This document shows, one piece after another, positions 8,323-15,737 of a stretch of 64,000 nucleotides of DNA. Under the pieces are notes generated by a model, which did not search any database, was not told the origin of the DNA, and saw nothing but the letters and a program-made list of their open reading frames with translations. The position numbers and the translations under genes are program-made. Where the stretch lies: the NCBI RefSeq assembly GCF_049671645.1, contig NZ_JBATVG010000022.1, positions 83,959 to 147,958 of the forward strand, written 5' to 3'. This DNA is from Castellaniella sp049671645. GTDB taxonomy: Bacteria > Pseudomonadota > Gammaproteobacteria > Burkholderiales > Burkholderiaceae_B. Within the stretch, counting starts at the first letter, position 1; every line of letters begins with the position of its first letter.

Positions 8323-9525
8323 TCAGTCTTCCCAGTGGGCCCAGCCTTCCTGCAGCCATTCGTCCAGCATGGCCAGGACGTCGGGGGCCAGCCCTTGAAG
8401 ATCCGCAGCCGGCAGGCTGCGGCGATCGGCCAAGGCTTCCAGCGCTGGCGCGGCCGCCAGCTCGGCGACTTCGCCGTTGATGAAGAGCTGCGGGCCGCTG
8501 TACATCAGGCGGGTACAGCGATCCAGCGTCAGCCGGCCCTGCGCGGGCACGCCCGTCAGCAAGGACACCGGGGCGTCCGGGGGATCGAACAAGGCGCTGT
8601 CGGGCAGGTTCGTCAGCCACTGGCCCAGGAACCGGGCGGCCACGGCTTCATCCAGGCGGATGCGCTGCAGGGTGCCGAGGGTGGTCCGGACCAGTTCATC
8701 GGGCAGGGCGGCCGGGTGCTGCGTGGCGGGGGTGTCCGCATCGGTGTACAGGGCGGATAGATCCGGGCCCGGCAGGCAAGGATGGCCATACAGCCCGGGG
8801 TCGCCCAGGTGCTGCGCCGACAACTGGTCGGCGGCCGATTCCAGCAGGCCGCGGGCCAGGGTGGCCTGGCTGGGCACGCGAAAACCGATGGACAGGGTCA
8901 TGCAGTCGTTGCCGATGGCCACCCCGTCGTGGCAGACGTGCGGGGGCAGATACAACATGTCGCCGGGTTCCAGGATGTCGTCGGCATCCGGCTGGAAATC
9001 GGCCAGGATCTTCAGCGGCAGGCCAGGCCTCAGGCTGCGATCGTCCTGGCAACTGGTGCGCCAGCGGCGCCGGCCCTGGCCTTGCAGCAGGAACACGTCA
9101 TAGCTGTCGAAATGCGGCCCCACGCCGCCCCCGTCGGTGGCGATGCTGATCATCAGATCGTCCAGCCGGGCGTCGGAGATGAAGCGGAACTGCCGCATCA
9201 GCGCGGCGGATTCATCGTCGTGCAGATCCACGCTTTGCACCAGCAGCGTCCATTTGGGCTGCGATTTCGGTGGAAAGCCGCGAAACGGGCCGTGCTTGAG
9301 GGTCCAGCCCTTTTCGCCGTGCGTGATCAGGCGCGATTCGACTTCTTCCCGGCGAGCCAGGGTCTGCACGTCGCGGATCGTCACCGGCGGCTGGAAGCCG
9401 GGGATCGCCTGGCGGATCAGCAGCGGCTTTTTCTGCCAGTAATCGCGCATGAATTCGCGCGGCGTCAGGCCCCCCAGCAAGGGGGCGGGCTGGTCGATGT
9501 CGGGGGTGGCGTAGGCGCGAGACAT
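8323..9525 (-). CDS. roxA: Cupin/JmjC ribosomal oxygenase, RoxA (YcfD)-like
   Basis: A 400-aa JmjC-type Fe(II)/2-oxoglutarate oxygenase. Members of this family hydroxylate an arginine of ribosomal protein L16. The iron-binding HxD is in VGPHFDSYDVFLLQGQGRRRW and the distal His follows in YLPPHVCHDGV. LTPREFMRDYWQKKPLLIR is the family's N-terminal signature. The ATG at 9525 is preferred, with AGGA upstream; an upstream GTG near 9573 would add 16 poorly conserved residues. A 6-bp GGCGCC hairpin lies between its end and the upstream convergent regulator gene (8284-8301). Confidence 0.85.
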   Translation of the reverse strand: MSRAYATPDIDQPAPLLGGLTPREFMRDYWQKKPLLIRQAIPGFQPPVTIRDVQTLARREEVESRLITHGEKGWTLKHGPFRGFPPKSQPKWTLLVQSVDLHDDESAALMRQFRFISDARLDDLMISIATDGGGVGPHFDSYDVFLLQGQGRRRWRTSCQDDRSLRPGLPLKILADFQPDADDILEPGDMLYLPPHVCHDGVAIGNDCMTLSIGFRVPSQATLARGLLESAADQLSAQHLGDPGLYGHPCLPGPDLSALYTDADTPATQHPAALPDELVRTTLGTLQRIRLDEAVAARFLGQWLTNLPDSALFDPPDAPVSLLTGVPAQGRLTLDRCTRLMYSGPQLFINGEVAELAAAPALEALADRRSLPAADLQGLAPDVLAMLDEWLQEGWAHWED

Positions 9526-9615
9526 GGCGGGGTGTCCTGGCAAAGCCCGCAACGGCGCCGTAGGCGCCGTCACGGGGTGATCGGTGGGGTCAGTGTAGGT
9601 GCTGGCTGCCGAAAA

Positions 9616-12210
9616 TCAAAGAAAATCGCGGCGCAACTGGTAGATGAGCTGCAGCGCCTCGCGGGGGCTGAGCGTGTCCGGGTCCAGGGCCTGCAGGGCG
9701 GTTTTCAGGGGGGCGTCCGCGTCCGCCTCCTCTTCCTCGGTCTGCTGGATGAACAGCGACAACTGCGAATCGGCGCGGTTGCGGGCTTCCAGTTCGGCCA
9801 GTTCCTTGCGGGCGTGGCGGATCACCACGGGCGGGATGCCCGCGCGCTGCGCCACGTGCAGGCCGTAGCTCTGGCTGGCGGGGCCGGGGCGCACTTCGTG
9901 CAGGAAGACCACCCCGTCGGGGGCGTCGGCCGCGGCCAGGTGGACGTTGGTCACCCCATGGGTTTTTTCCGGCAGTCGGGTGATTTCGAAATAGTGCGTG
10001 GCGAACAGCGTCAGCGCCCGGTTGTGCGTCAGCAGGCGGTGGGCGATGGCCCAGGCCAGGGCCAGCCCGTCGTAGGTGGACGTCCCCCGGCCGATCTCGT
10101 CCATCAGGACCAGACTGTGCGGGGTGGCGGCCGCCAGGATGACGCCCGCCTCCATCATTTCCATCATGAAGGTCGAGCGCCCACCCGCCAGGTCGTCGGC
10201 CGCTCCGATCCGCGTGAAAATGCGGTCGATCGGCCCGATGCGGGCGTGGCTGGCCGGAACGTAGCTGCCCATCCGGGCCAGCAGCGCGATCAGCGCTACT
10301 TGGCGCATGTACGTGGATTTACCGCCCATGTTCGGCCCGGTGATCAGCAGCATGCGGCGCTCTTCGTGCATCTGGCAGTCATTGGGCGTGAAGGTCTCGA
10401 TGCTGTGTTCCACCACCGGGTGGCGGCCCGCCTGGATGTCCAGGCAGCTGTCGTCGCACAGTTCGGGGGCGACCCAGCCGTGGCGGCGGGCATGGTGCGC
10501 CAGCGTCGCCAGCGCATCGATGCGGGCCAGGGCGGCGGCGCTTGCCGCCAGCGCCGCCGCGTGTCTGGCCGCCTGGGCCAGCATCTGGTCGAACAGCAGT
10601 TTTTCGCGGGCCAGGCCGCGTTCGCGGGCCGACAGGACCTTGTCTTCCCAGGATTTCAGTTCCGGGGTGATGTAGCGCTCGACGTTCTTCAGCGTCTGGC
10701 GGCGGCGATAGTCGTCCGGGACCTTGTCGGCCTGGCCGCGCGTGACCTCGATGAAAAAGCCGTGCACCCGGTTGTATTCCACCCGCAGGTTGGCGATGCC
10801 CGTGCGTTCGCGTTCGCGGGTTTCCATCTCCATCAGGAAGGCTCCGTTGTCGCCCGCCAGTTGGCGCAAGGTGTCCAGTTCCTCGTCGTAGCCCTCGGCG
10901 ATCACGCCGCCGTCGCGGATCATCAGCGCCGGTTCGGGCGCGATGGCCCGGACCAGCAGGGCGGCCAGCGCCGCATCCACCGGAATCGCCTGCAGGCAGT
11001 CGGCCAGCAGGCCGGCGGCCTGGAAATCGGCCTGGGCCGCCGAGGACAGCGGTTCCAGCGTCCCCAGCGCGTCGCGCAGGCTGGCCAGCTCGCGCGGGCG
11101 GATGGTGCCCAGGGCCAGCCGGGTCGCCATGCGTTCCAGGTCGGGCAGGGCGCGCAGGCCGTCGCGCAGGGTCAGCAGCGCCTGGTCCGCGTCGGCAGCC
11201 TGCAGCAGCTGCGTGATGGCATCCTGCCGGGCTTGCGCCTGCGGGTTGTCGCGCAGCGGCGCCTGCAGCCAGCGGCGCAGTTGGCGGCTGCCCATCGGCG
11301 TGCGGGCATGGTCCAGCGTGCTGAACAGCGTCGGCCCTTCGCCCCCGTTCAGCGTGTCGGTAAGTTCCAGATTGCGCCGCGTGGCCGGATCCAGCACGAC
11401 ATAATCGCCGCCCGCGTCCACCGCCAGGCTGTGGACGTGGCTGAGCGTCTGCGCCTGCGTGGCGCCCACATAGCGCATCAGGGCGCCGGCCGCGCACATC
11501 GCCAGCGGCAGGTGGTCCAGCCCGAACGCCCCTACGTCCGCCACCCCGAAGTGGCGCAGCAGCGTGTCGCGCGCGCCGTCGGGCTCGAAATGCCAGTCCG
11601 GCACCCGGCTGATCGCCGATTCCAGGCCGGATGCCTCCAGCGCCTGCACGTCCGCCTGCTCCGCGCAGACCAGCTCGGCCGGCGCGATGCGCCCCAATTC
11701 CGTGTCCAGCAGTTCCGGCGTGCATTCGCAGGTCTTGAATTCGCCGTTGGCCAGATTCATCCAGGCCAGCCCCGCGCCGTCCCGTTGCCGGTTGCGGCCC
11801 GTCACCCAGGCCGCGATCACGCGGTCTTCGCGGGCCGGCAGCAATGCCTCGTCTGTCAGCGTGCCGGGCGTGACCACCCGCACGATCTTGCGTTCGACCG
11901 GCCCCTTGCTGGCCGCCGGATCGCCGACCTGCTCGCAGATCGCGATCGATTCGCCCAGCGCCACCAGCCGCGCCAGATAGCCTTCCATGGCGTGATGCGG
12001 CACCCCCGCCATCGGGATCGGAGCGCCGTTGGACGTGCCGCGCTTGGTCAGCGTCAGATTCAGCAGCCGCGCCCCACGTTCCGCGTCGTCATAGAACATC
12101 TCGTAGAAGTCCCCCATGCGATAGAACAGCAGGTGAGAGCCCGCCTGGGCTTTCAGCTGTAGGTATTGCTGCATCATGGGGGTGTGGCCGGAGAGATCGG
12201 GGGTGGTCAT
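9616..12210 (-). CDS. mutS: DNA mismatch repair protein MutS
   Basis: A 864-aa MutS that recognises mismatches and starts methyl-directed repair with MutL. The N-terminal mismatch-contacting region has HTPMMQQYLQLKAQ and FYRMGDFYEMFYDDAERGA (the Phe-x-Glu motif follows in the family pattern). The C-terminal ATPase has Walker A TGPNMGGKSTYMRQ, LVLMDEIGRGTSTYDG (Walker B and signature) and FATHYFEIT. I chose the ATG at 12210 because MTTPDLSGHTPMM matches the usual MutS beginning; an upstream TTG would add 17 residues. The CRISPR-Cas island begins 257 bp upstream on the other strand. Confidence 0.96.
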   Translation of the reverse strand: MTTPDLSGHTPMMQQYLQLKAQAGSHLLFYRMGDFYEMFYDDAERGARLLNLTLTKRGTSNGAPIPMAGVPHHAMEGYLARLVALGESIAICEQVGDPAASKGPVERKIVRVVTPGTLTDEALLPAREDRVIAAWVTGRNRQRDGAGLAWMNLANGEFKTCECTPELLDTELGRIAPAELVCAEQADVQALEASGLESAISRVPDWHFEPDGARDTLLRHFGVADVGAFGLDHLPLAMCAAGALMRYVGATQAQTLSHVHSLAVDAGGDYVVLDPATRRNLELTDTLNGGEGPTLFSTLDHARTPMGSRQLRRWLQAPLRDNPQAQARQDAITQLLQAADADQALLTLRDGLRALPDLERMATRLALGTIRPRELASLRDALGTLEPLSSAAQADFQAAGLLADCLQAIPVDAALAALLVRAIAPEPALMIRDGGVIAEGYDEELDTLRQLAGDNGAFLMEMETRERERTGIANLRVEYNRVHGFFIEVTRGQADKVPDDYRRRQTLKNVERYITPELKSWEDKVLSARERGLAREKLLFDQMLAQAARHAAALAASAAALARIDALATLAHHARRHGWVAPELCDDSCLDIQAGRHPVVEHSIETFTPNDCQMHEERRMLLITGPNMGGKSTYMRQVALIALLARMGSYVPASHARIGPIDRIFTRIGAADDLAGGRSTFMMEMMEAGVILAAATPHSLVLMDEIGRGTSTYDGLALAWAIAHRLLTHNRALTLFATHYFEITRLPEKTHGVTNVHLAAADAPDGVVFLHEVRPGPASQSYGLHVAQRAGIPPVVIRHARKELAELEARNRADSQLSLFIQQTEEEEADADAPLKTALQALDPDTLSPREALQLIYQLRRDFL

Positions 12211-12397
12211 GAGTGAGGCGTAACGTGGGGGTGGAACGGGGAGAAACGTATTATCGTTCAATGGCGGTTGGAGGTGTCAGCCTGGGTAGCTACAGGGTCT
12301 CGAACGTGGAGTCGATGGGTTCCATGGCTTCCGGTGGGGCAATGCGCCACTGGCTGTGGCGGGCCCTGGGTTCGCGGCGGTTGCTACAGGGGTCGGG

Positions 12398-12425
12398 TTG
12401 CTGGCCTTTGTGCCGATACTATGTT
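12398..12425 (+). promoter_or_regulatory. Possible cas3 promoter
   Basis: TTGCTG at 12398-12403 and TATGTT at 12420-12425 are 16 bp apart and lie 43 bp upstream of the cas3 start, after which GAGAGGAAG provides a ribosome-binding site. The rest of the 257-bp mutS-cas3 gap holds no convincing gene and no repeat-like sequence that I can see. Both hexamers deviate from consensus, so this is only a candidate. Confidence 0.3.
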
Positions 12426-12467
12426 AAATGTTAGAACTGGTAACCCATCCTGAGAGGAAGCAACTCA

Positions 12468-14771
12468 ATGCAGCCCAGTCATGATGGAGCCAATGCTCCT
12501 CACAGGCTTGCTCCTATTGCTCATGCCGCTCAAGACGGAAATGGCAATTGGCGTGAACCGCATGATCTGGTCGCGCATTTACATGGTGTCGGCGAACTGG
12601 CTGCTGACTTTGCTCAGTGGTTTGGTGCTGATTGGGCACGGCTTGCCGGGCGTTGGCATGATTTGGGGAAGTTCCGCCCTCGGTTTCAAAAGTATATCCG
12701 GCTCGTCAGCGGTTTCGAGGCTGATGCGCACATCAAGGGAGAAGCTGGGAAAGCCCCGCATTCGACGGCTGGCGCCATGTTGGCCATTGACCGTTTTGAT
12801 GTCGCGGGACGCGTTCTGGCCTACCTGATTGCTGGGCACCATGCTGGATTGGACGATTGGTTTGGTGGCTTGCGTGAACGGTTTGACGATCCAAAAAGCC
12901 GCGAGGAATTGTCTGAATCGTTGGCCGAAAATCCTCCTGCCGAACTACTGGATGTGGGGGAGTTCGATCCCGCTGCGGCTTTACGTGCCGTCCCTGGAGG
13001 AAAAAACGGCTTCGCGCTATGGGTGCGCATGCTGTTCTCAGCGCTTGTCGATGCGGACTTTCTGGACACTGAACGTTACATGGATCCGGATAAGTTCGTC
13101 CGCCGCAATACGTGGCCTACACTCGAAGAGCTGACACCTCTGTTCGACACCCATATGACGCAGCTCGCTGATCAAGCGAAGCCCACCGACGTCAACATAT
13201 TGCGCGCCGGCATTCTGCGTCAATGCCGTGACGCTGCTGCCCTTGAGCCCGGCCTGTTTTCGTTAACCGTCCCGACCGGTGGTGGCAAGACGCTTTCTGG
13301 CATGGCTTTTGCGCTGGAGCATGCACGCCACTACGGCAAGCGTCGCGTCATCCACGTCATTCCCTACACCAGCATCATCGAGCAGACAGCCAACATCTTT
13401 CGCAATATCTTTGGCGATGCGGTCGTTGAGCATCACAGTAATGCCGAGTCCAGCCCCGATCAGGAAACATCGGCTTCGCGCTTGGCCTGCGAAAACTGGG
13501 ACGCCTCCATCGTCGTCACGACCAATGTGCAGTTCTTCGAGTCGCTATTTGCTTCACGTACTTCGCGTTGCCGCAAGCTGCACAATATCGTTGAATCGGT
13601 GGTTATTCTGGACGAAGCGCAGTTGCTGCCGCCGGAATTTCTACAGCCTATTCTCGATATGCTCAACTTGTTGGCGCAGCATTATGGCGTAACTGTGGTG
13701 ATCTCGACCGCCACACAGCCTGCGCTTGCCAGTCGTGAGTATTTCGATGTTCGACAGAGCCTTCGCGGCCTGGACGATGTGCGCGAGATCATCGCCGATC
13801 CTGACGCGTTGTATGAAGCGCTGGAACGCGTCAAGGTTCGATTGCCTACAGATTGGCAGCAGTCGATCGAATGGCTGCAATTGGCTGAGGAACTCAGTAC
13901 ACGCGATTCCGTGCTTGCCATCGTCAACACTCGCAAGGATGCCCGTGCGTTGTGGGAGGCCATGCCGCAGGGGACGCTGCACCTGTCCGCGTTGATGTGT
14001 GGCGCACATCGTTCGCAAGTCATTCAGGATATCAAGACGCGGCTTAAGGCGGGTACGCCCACCCGCGTCGTCAGCACGCAATTGGTGGAAGCTGGTGTGG
14101 ACGTAGATTTTCCTGTGGTCTATCGGGCGATGGCAGGACTGGATTCAATTGCCCAGGCAGCAGGACGATGTAATCGCGAGGGGAAATTGGATAGAAAGGG
14201 CGAGGTCGTCGTCTTCGTCCCGCCCAACCCTGCGCCGCCAGGATTGCTGCGCCAGGGCGAAAACGCCTGCCGTGAAGTGCTACGTGATGTTGTGGGTTCG
14301 CGGCTGACTCGCCCCCTTTTTGCGGCCTATTTCGAACGTCTGTACTACGGATGCGCACTGGATAAATACGGCATCTGCGATGACCTGTTCATGGCACATA
14401 AAAAGCTATCGGCAGACACACTTGCGATTGCCTTTCGGACCGCTGCCAAAAAATTCCGGCTGATCGATGACGAGGATAGCCTGCCGATTGTCGTGCGCTA
14501 TCACGGTAAAGATGGGAAAGACACAAGTATCGATCAATGGCTCGGTCTATTGCACCGAGATGGGCCGCAACGCTGGCTGATGCGCAAGTTGCAGCGCTAT
14601 ACCGTCAACCTGAATCGCCGTCAGGCCGTCCCTTTGCTGGATCGCGGTGACATTGAGGAGGTGCTGCCGGGCCTGTATGCACAGATAGAGCAAGGTCACT
14701 GGGTGTACGACGAACAGCTTGGATTACTGCCTGACGGGAAAACGTGGGCGGCTGAGGATTATGTGATGTGA
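12468..14771 (+). CDS. cas3: CRISPR-associated helicase/nuclease Cas3 (type I-C)
   Basis: A 767-aa Cas3 fusing an N-terminal HD nuclease with a superfamily-2 helicase; it is recruited by target-bound Cascade to unwind and degrade DNA. HD residues are visible in WHDLGK (H64, D65) and AGHHAGLDDW (H124, H125). The helicase has TVPTGGGKT (Walker A, ~G271-T275), VVILDEAQLLPPE (D382-Q385), STATQP, and a C-terminal VEAGVDVDFPVVYRAMAGLDSI segment ending in QAAGRCNREG. All motifs look intact. It is separated from cas5 by an unusual 288-bp gap, whereas the other cas genes overlap or nearly abut, so it may be transcribed separately. Confidence 0.96.
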   Translation: MQPSHDGANAPHRLAPIAHAAQDGNGNWREPHDLVAHLHGVGELAADFAQWFGADWARLAGRWHDLGKFRPRFQKYIRLVSGFEADAHIKGEAGKAPHSTAGAMLAIDRFDVAGRVLAYLIAGHHAGLDDWFGGLRERFDDPKSREELSESLAENPPAELLDVGEFDPAAALRAVPGGKNGFALWVRMLFSALVDADFLDTERYMDPDKFVRRNTWPTLEELTPLFDTHMTQLADQAKPTDVNILRAGILRQCRDAAALEPGLFSLTVPTGGGKTLSGMAFALEHARHYGKRRVIHVIPYTSIIEQTANIFRNIFGDAVVEHHSNAESSPDQETSASRLACENWDASIVVTTNVQFFESLFASRTSRCRKLHNIVESVVILDEAQLLPPEFLQPILDMLNLLAQHYGVTVVISTATQPALASREYFDVRQSLRGLDDVREIIADPDALYEALERVKVRLPTDWQQSIEWLQLAEELSTRDSVLAIVNTRKDARALWEAMPQGTLHLSALMCGAHRSQVIQDIKTRLKAGTPTRVVSTQLVEAGVDVDFPVVYRAMAGLDSIAQAAGRCNREGKLDRKGEVVVFVPPNPAPPGLLRQGENACREVLRDVVGSRLTRPLFAAYFERLYYGCALDKYGICDDLFMAHKKLSADTLAIAFRTAAKKFRLIDDEDSLPIVVRYHGKDGKDTSIDQWLGLLHRDGPQRWLMRKLQRYTVNLNRRQAVPLLDRGDIEEVLPGLYAQIEQGHWVYDEQLGLLPDGKTWAAEDYVM

Positions 14772-14781
14772 GCGGGGTAAT

Positions 14782-14801
14782 GCGGGGGATAAGTCCCCCG
14801 C
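14782..14801. terminator. Stem-loop after cas3
   Basis: A perfect 8-bp stem (GCGGGGGA/TCCCCCGC) with a TAAG loop starts 11 bp after the cas3 stop. On the plus strand the following TGCCTTGGCTTTT is only partly T-rich, so termination may be inefficient. On the minus strand the same hairpin falls near the 3' end of the guide-like RNA at 14792-14857 and could define or protect that end. Confidence 0.5.
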
Positions 14802-14857
14802 TGCCTTGGCTTTTGGCCTATCTAAGTTTCAATCCACACGAGAATCGCGTGAGCAGA
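14792..14857 (-). ncRNA. Candidate crRNA-like regulatory guide (CreR/CreA-like): one degenerate repeat plus spacer
   Basis: Read on the minus strand, 14857-14826 is a degenerate copy of the array repeat. Its last 12 bases, GTGGATTGAAAC, are identical to the repeat's 3' end, and CACGCG/CGTGTG around an ATTCT loop keeps a 6-bp RNA stem with one G-U pair. The spacer-like sequence begins at 14825 and reads TTAGA, T, AGGCC, A, AAAGC. It pairs with the site at 14868-14884 at positions 1-5, 7-11 and 13-17, mismatching at 6, 12 and 18. No second repeat follows; the cas3-end hairpin lies in its 3' part. A minus-strand -10-like TATTAT at 14858-14863 would start transcription near the 5' edge of the repeat stem. 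Single-repeat guides with partial targets in cas or toxin promoters are known as CreR or CreA; transcription here is inferred. Confidence 0.75.
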
Positions 14858-14887
14858 ATAATAGCATGCTTTAGGCCTGTCTAAGAA
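14851..14887 (-). promoter_or_regulatory. Predicted Cascade-binding target site of the guide-like RNA, with TTC PAM
   Basis: On the minus strand the sequence starting at 14884 (TTAGA, C, AGGCC, T, AAAGC) matches the guide spacer in three perfect pentamers. It is preceded 5' by TTC (plus-strand GAA, 14885-14887), the known type I-C PAM. Beyond position 17 the match is lost, so Cascade could bind but full R-loop formation and Cas3 cleavage would be disfavoured. The site covers the -35 side of the plus-strand promoter at 14892-14900 and the minus-strand -10 at 14858-14863, so binding could shut both. Confidence 0.7.
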
Positions 14888-14891
14888 AGAA

Positions 14892-14907
14892 TGGTATAGT
14901 CTGTCCA
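14892..14907 (+). promoter_or_regulatory. Extended -10 promoter for the small ORF and cas5 operon
   Basis: TGGTATAGT (14892-14900) is an extended -10 element (TG-N-TATAGT). A start point 6-7 bp downstream would fall near A14907, which is itself the first base of an ATG. There is no strong -35 box; TTAGGC at 14871-14876 is the best and lies inside the predicted Cascade target. The promoter reads towards the 41-codon ORF and the cas5-cas2 genes. Confidence 0.5.
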
Positions 14908-14923
14908 TGAGCACTTCACACAT

Positions 14924-15049
14924 ATGGTCATGGACTGGGCAAGCGCGATTCGAGAGCTCCGTATTTTGCTGACTGAACTTCCGGCCGGTCGCTTTTACAC
15001 GTTGTGTGCTGTACTCCTGGCGGCGTTGATAGCGTATGTAGCGTTTTGA
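14924..15049 (+). CDS. Hypothetical 41-aa single-span membrane peptide between cas3 and cas5
   Basis: An ATG at 14924 opens 41 codons: a short amphipathic N-terminus (MVMDWASAIRELRILLTELP) then a hydrophobic stretch FYTLCAVLLAALIAYVAF long enough to span a membrane. No clear ribosome-binding site precedes it. An overlapping 21-codon frame starting at 14907 could be leaderless and couple to it. Size and C-terminal membrane helix resemble small membrane toxins of toxin-antitoxin systems. Its position under the promoter targeted by the guide-like RNA is what a CRISPR-regulated toxin (CreT) would show. It could equally be non-functional 5' leader of cas5; I recognise no family. Confidence 0.4.
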   Translation: MVMDWASAIRELRILLTELPAGRFYTLCAVLLAALIAYVAF

Positions 15050-15059
15050 TTAGCTTTTG

Positions 15060-15737
15060 ATGGAGAGCCCTTTGAAAAACTACTGTCTTGAACTTTCCGG
15101 TGATTACGCTTGTTTTACCCGTCCGGAAATGAAAGTCGAGCGTGTGAGTTATGACGTGATGACGCCATCTGCCGGACGCGCCTGCTTCGAAGCAATCCTA
15201 TGGAAACCTGCCGTCCGCTGGCATGTTCGCAAAATTGAGGTGCTTAAACCAATCCGCTGGATCAATCTACGGCGCAATGAAGTCGCCAGCGTTGTTTCCA
15301 TGCGAAATGTCGAGGCGGCAATGAAGGCTGGCAAGGGAGATCTTGCTCTGTACATCGAAGATGATCGTCAGCAACGGGCCGGCCTGTTTCTTCGCGATGT
15401 CGCCTACCGTGTTCACGCTGATCTGGAATTTTTGCATGAACGTGATCCTTCGGCTAATCCAATGAAGTACCAGGAAATGTTTGAGCGCCGTGCCCGCAAG
15501 GGACAATGCGTCAATCAGCCCTACCTTGGTTGCCGCGAATTTGCCGCTGCATTTCGGTTAGTGAGTGACCCTAAATCTGAGCGGGCAGCCATTACTGAGA
15601 CACGGGATTTGGGCTTCATGCTGCATGACCTGGATTTTTCCGAACCAGCCGACCCGTTGCCGCATTTCTTTCGCGCCCAGCTTAACAATGGAGTAGTGGC
15701 CGTTCCGGACTGGGACAGTGGTGAGGTGCGCAGATGA
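15060..15737 (+). CDS. cas5: CRISPR-associated protein Cas5 (Cas5d/Csd5, type I-C)
   Basis: A ~225-aa Cas5d. In type I-C systems, which lack Cas6, this protein cuts pre-crRNA in the repeat and stays on the crRNA 5' handle in Cascade. LELSGDYACFTRPEMKVERV and SYDVMTPSAGRACFEAILW are the family signature; the glycine-rich RNA-binding part lies in the N-terminal half. The ATG at 15060 has no ribosome-binding site. TTG at 15072 has GGAG six bases upstream and would give a protein starting (M)KNYCLELSG, closer to typical Cas5d, so the true start may be 15072. The stop overlaps the cas8c start by four bases. Confidence 0.93.
   Translation: MESPLKNYCLELSGDYACFTRPEMKVERVSYDVMTPSAGRACFEAILWKPAVRWHVRKIEVLKPIRWINLRRNEVASVVSMRNVEAAMKAGKGDLALYIEDDRQQRAGLFLRDVAYRVHADLEFLHERDPSANPMKYQEMFERRARKGQCVNQPYLGCREFAAAFRLVSDPKSERAAITETRDLGFMLHDLDFSEPADPLPHFFRAQLNNGVVAVPDWDSGEVRR

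Noticed and set aside
12213..12453. Short open frames between mutS and cas3
   Set aside because: No ribosome-binding site or recognisable product; they overlap the likely cas3 promoter.
14826..14857. Reading the lone repeat as debris of a second, dead array
   Set aside because: A relic would not be expected to keep the crRNA handle, a compensated stem, and a spacer pairing in a 6-nt periodic pattern with a TTC-flanked site next door.
14826..14857. Reading the lone repeat as a tracrRNA anti-repeat
   Set aside because: All effectors are type I-C; no Cas9 or Cas12 gene is present, and homology is to the repeat's handle, not a pairing anti-repeat design.
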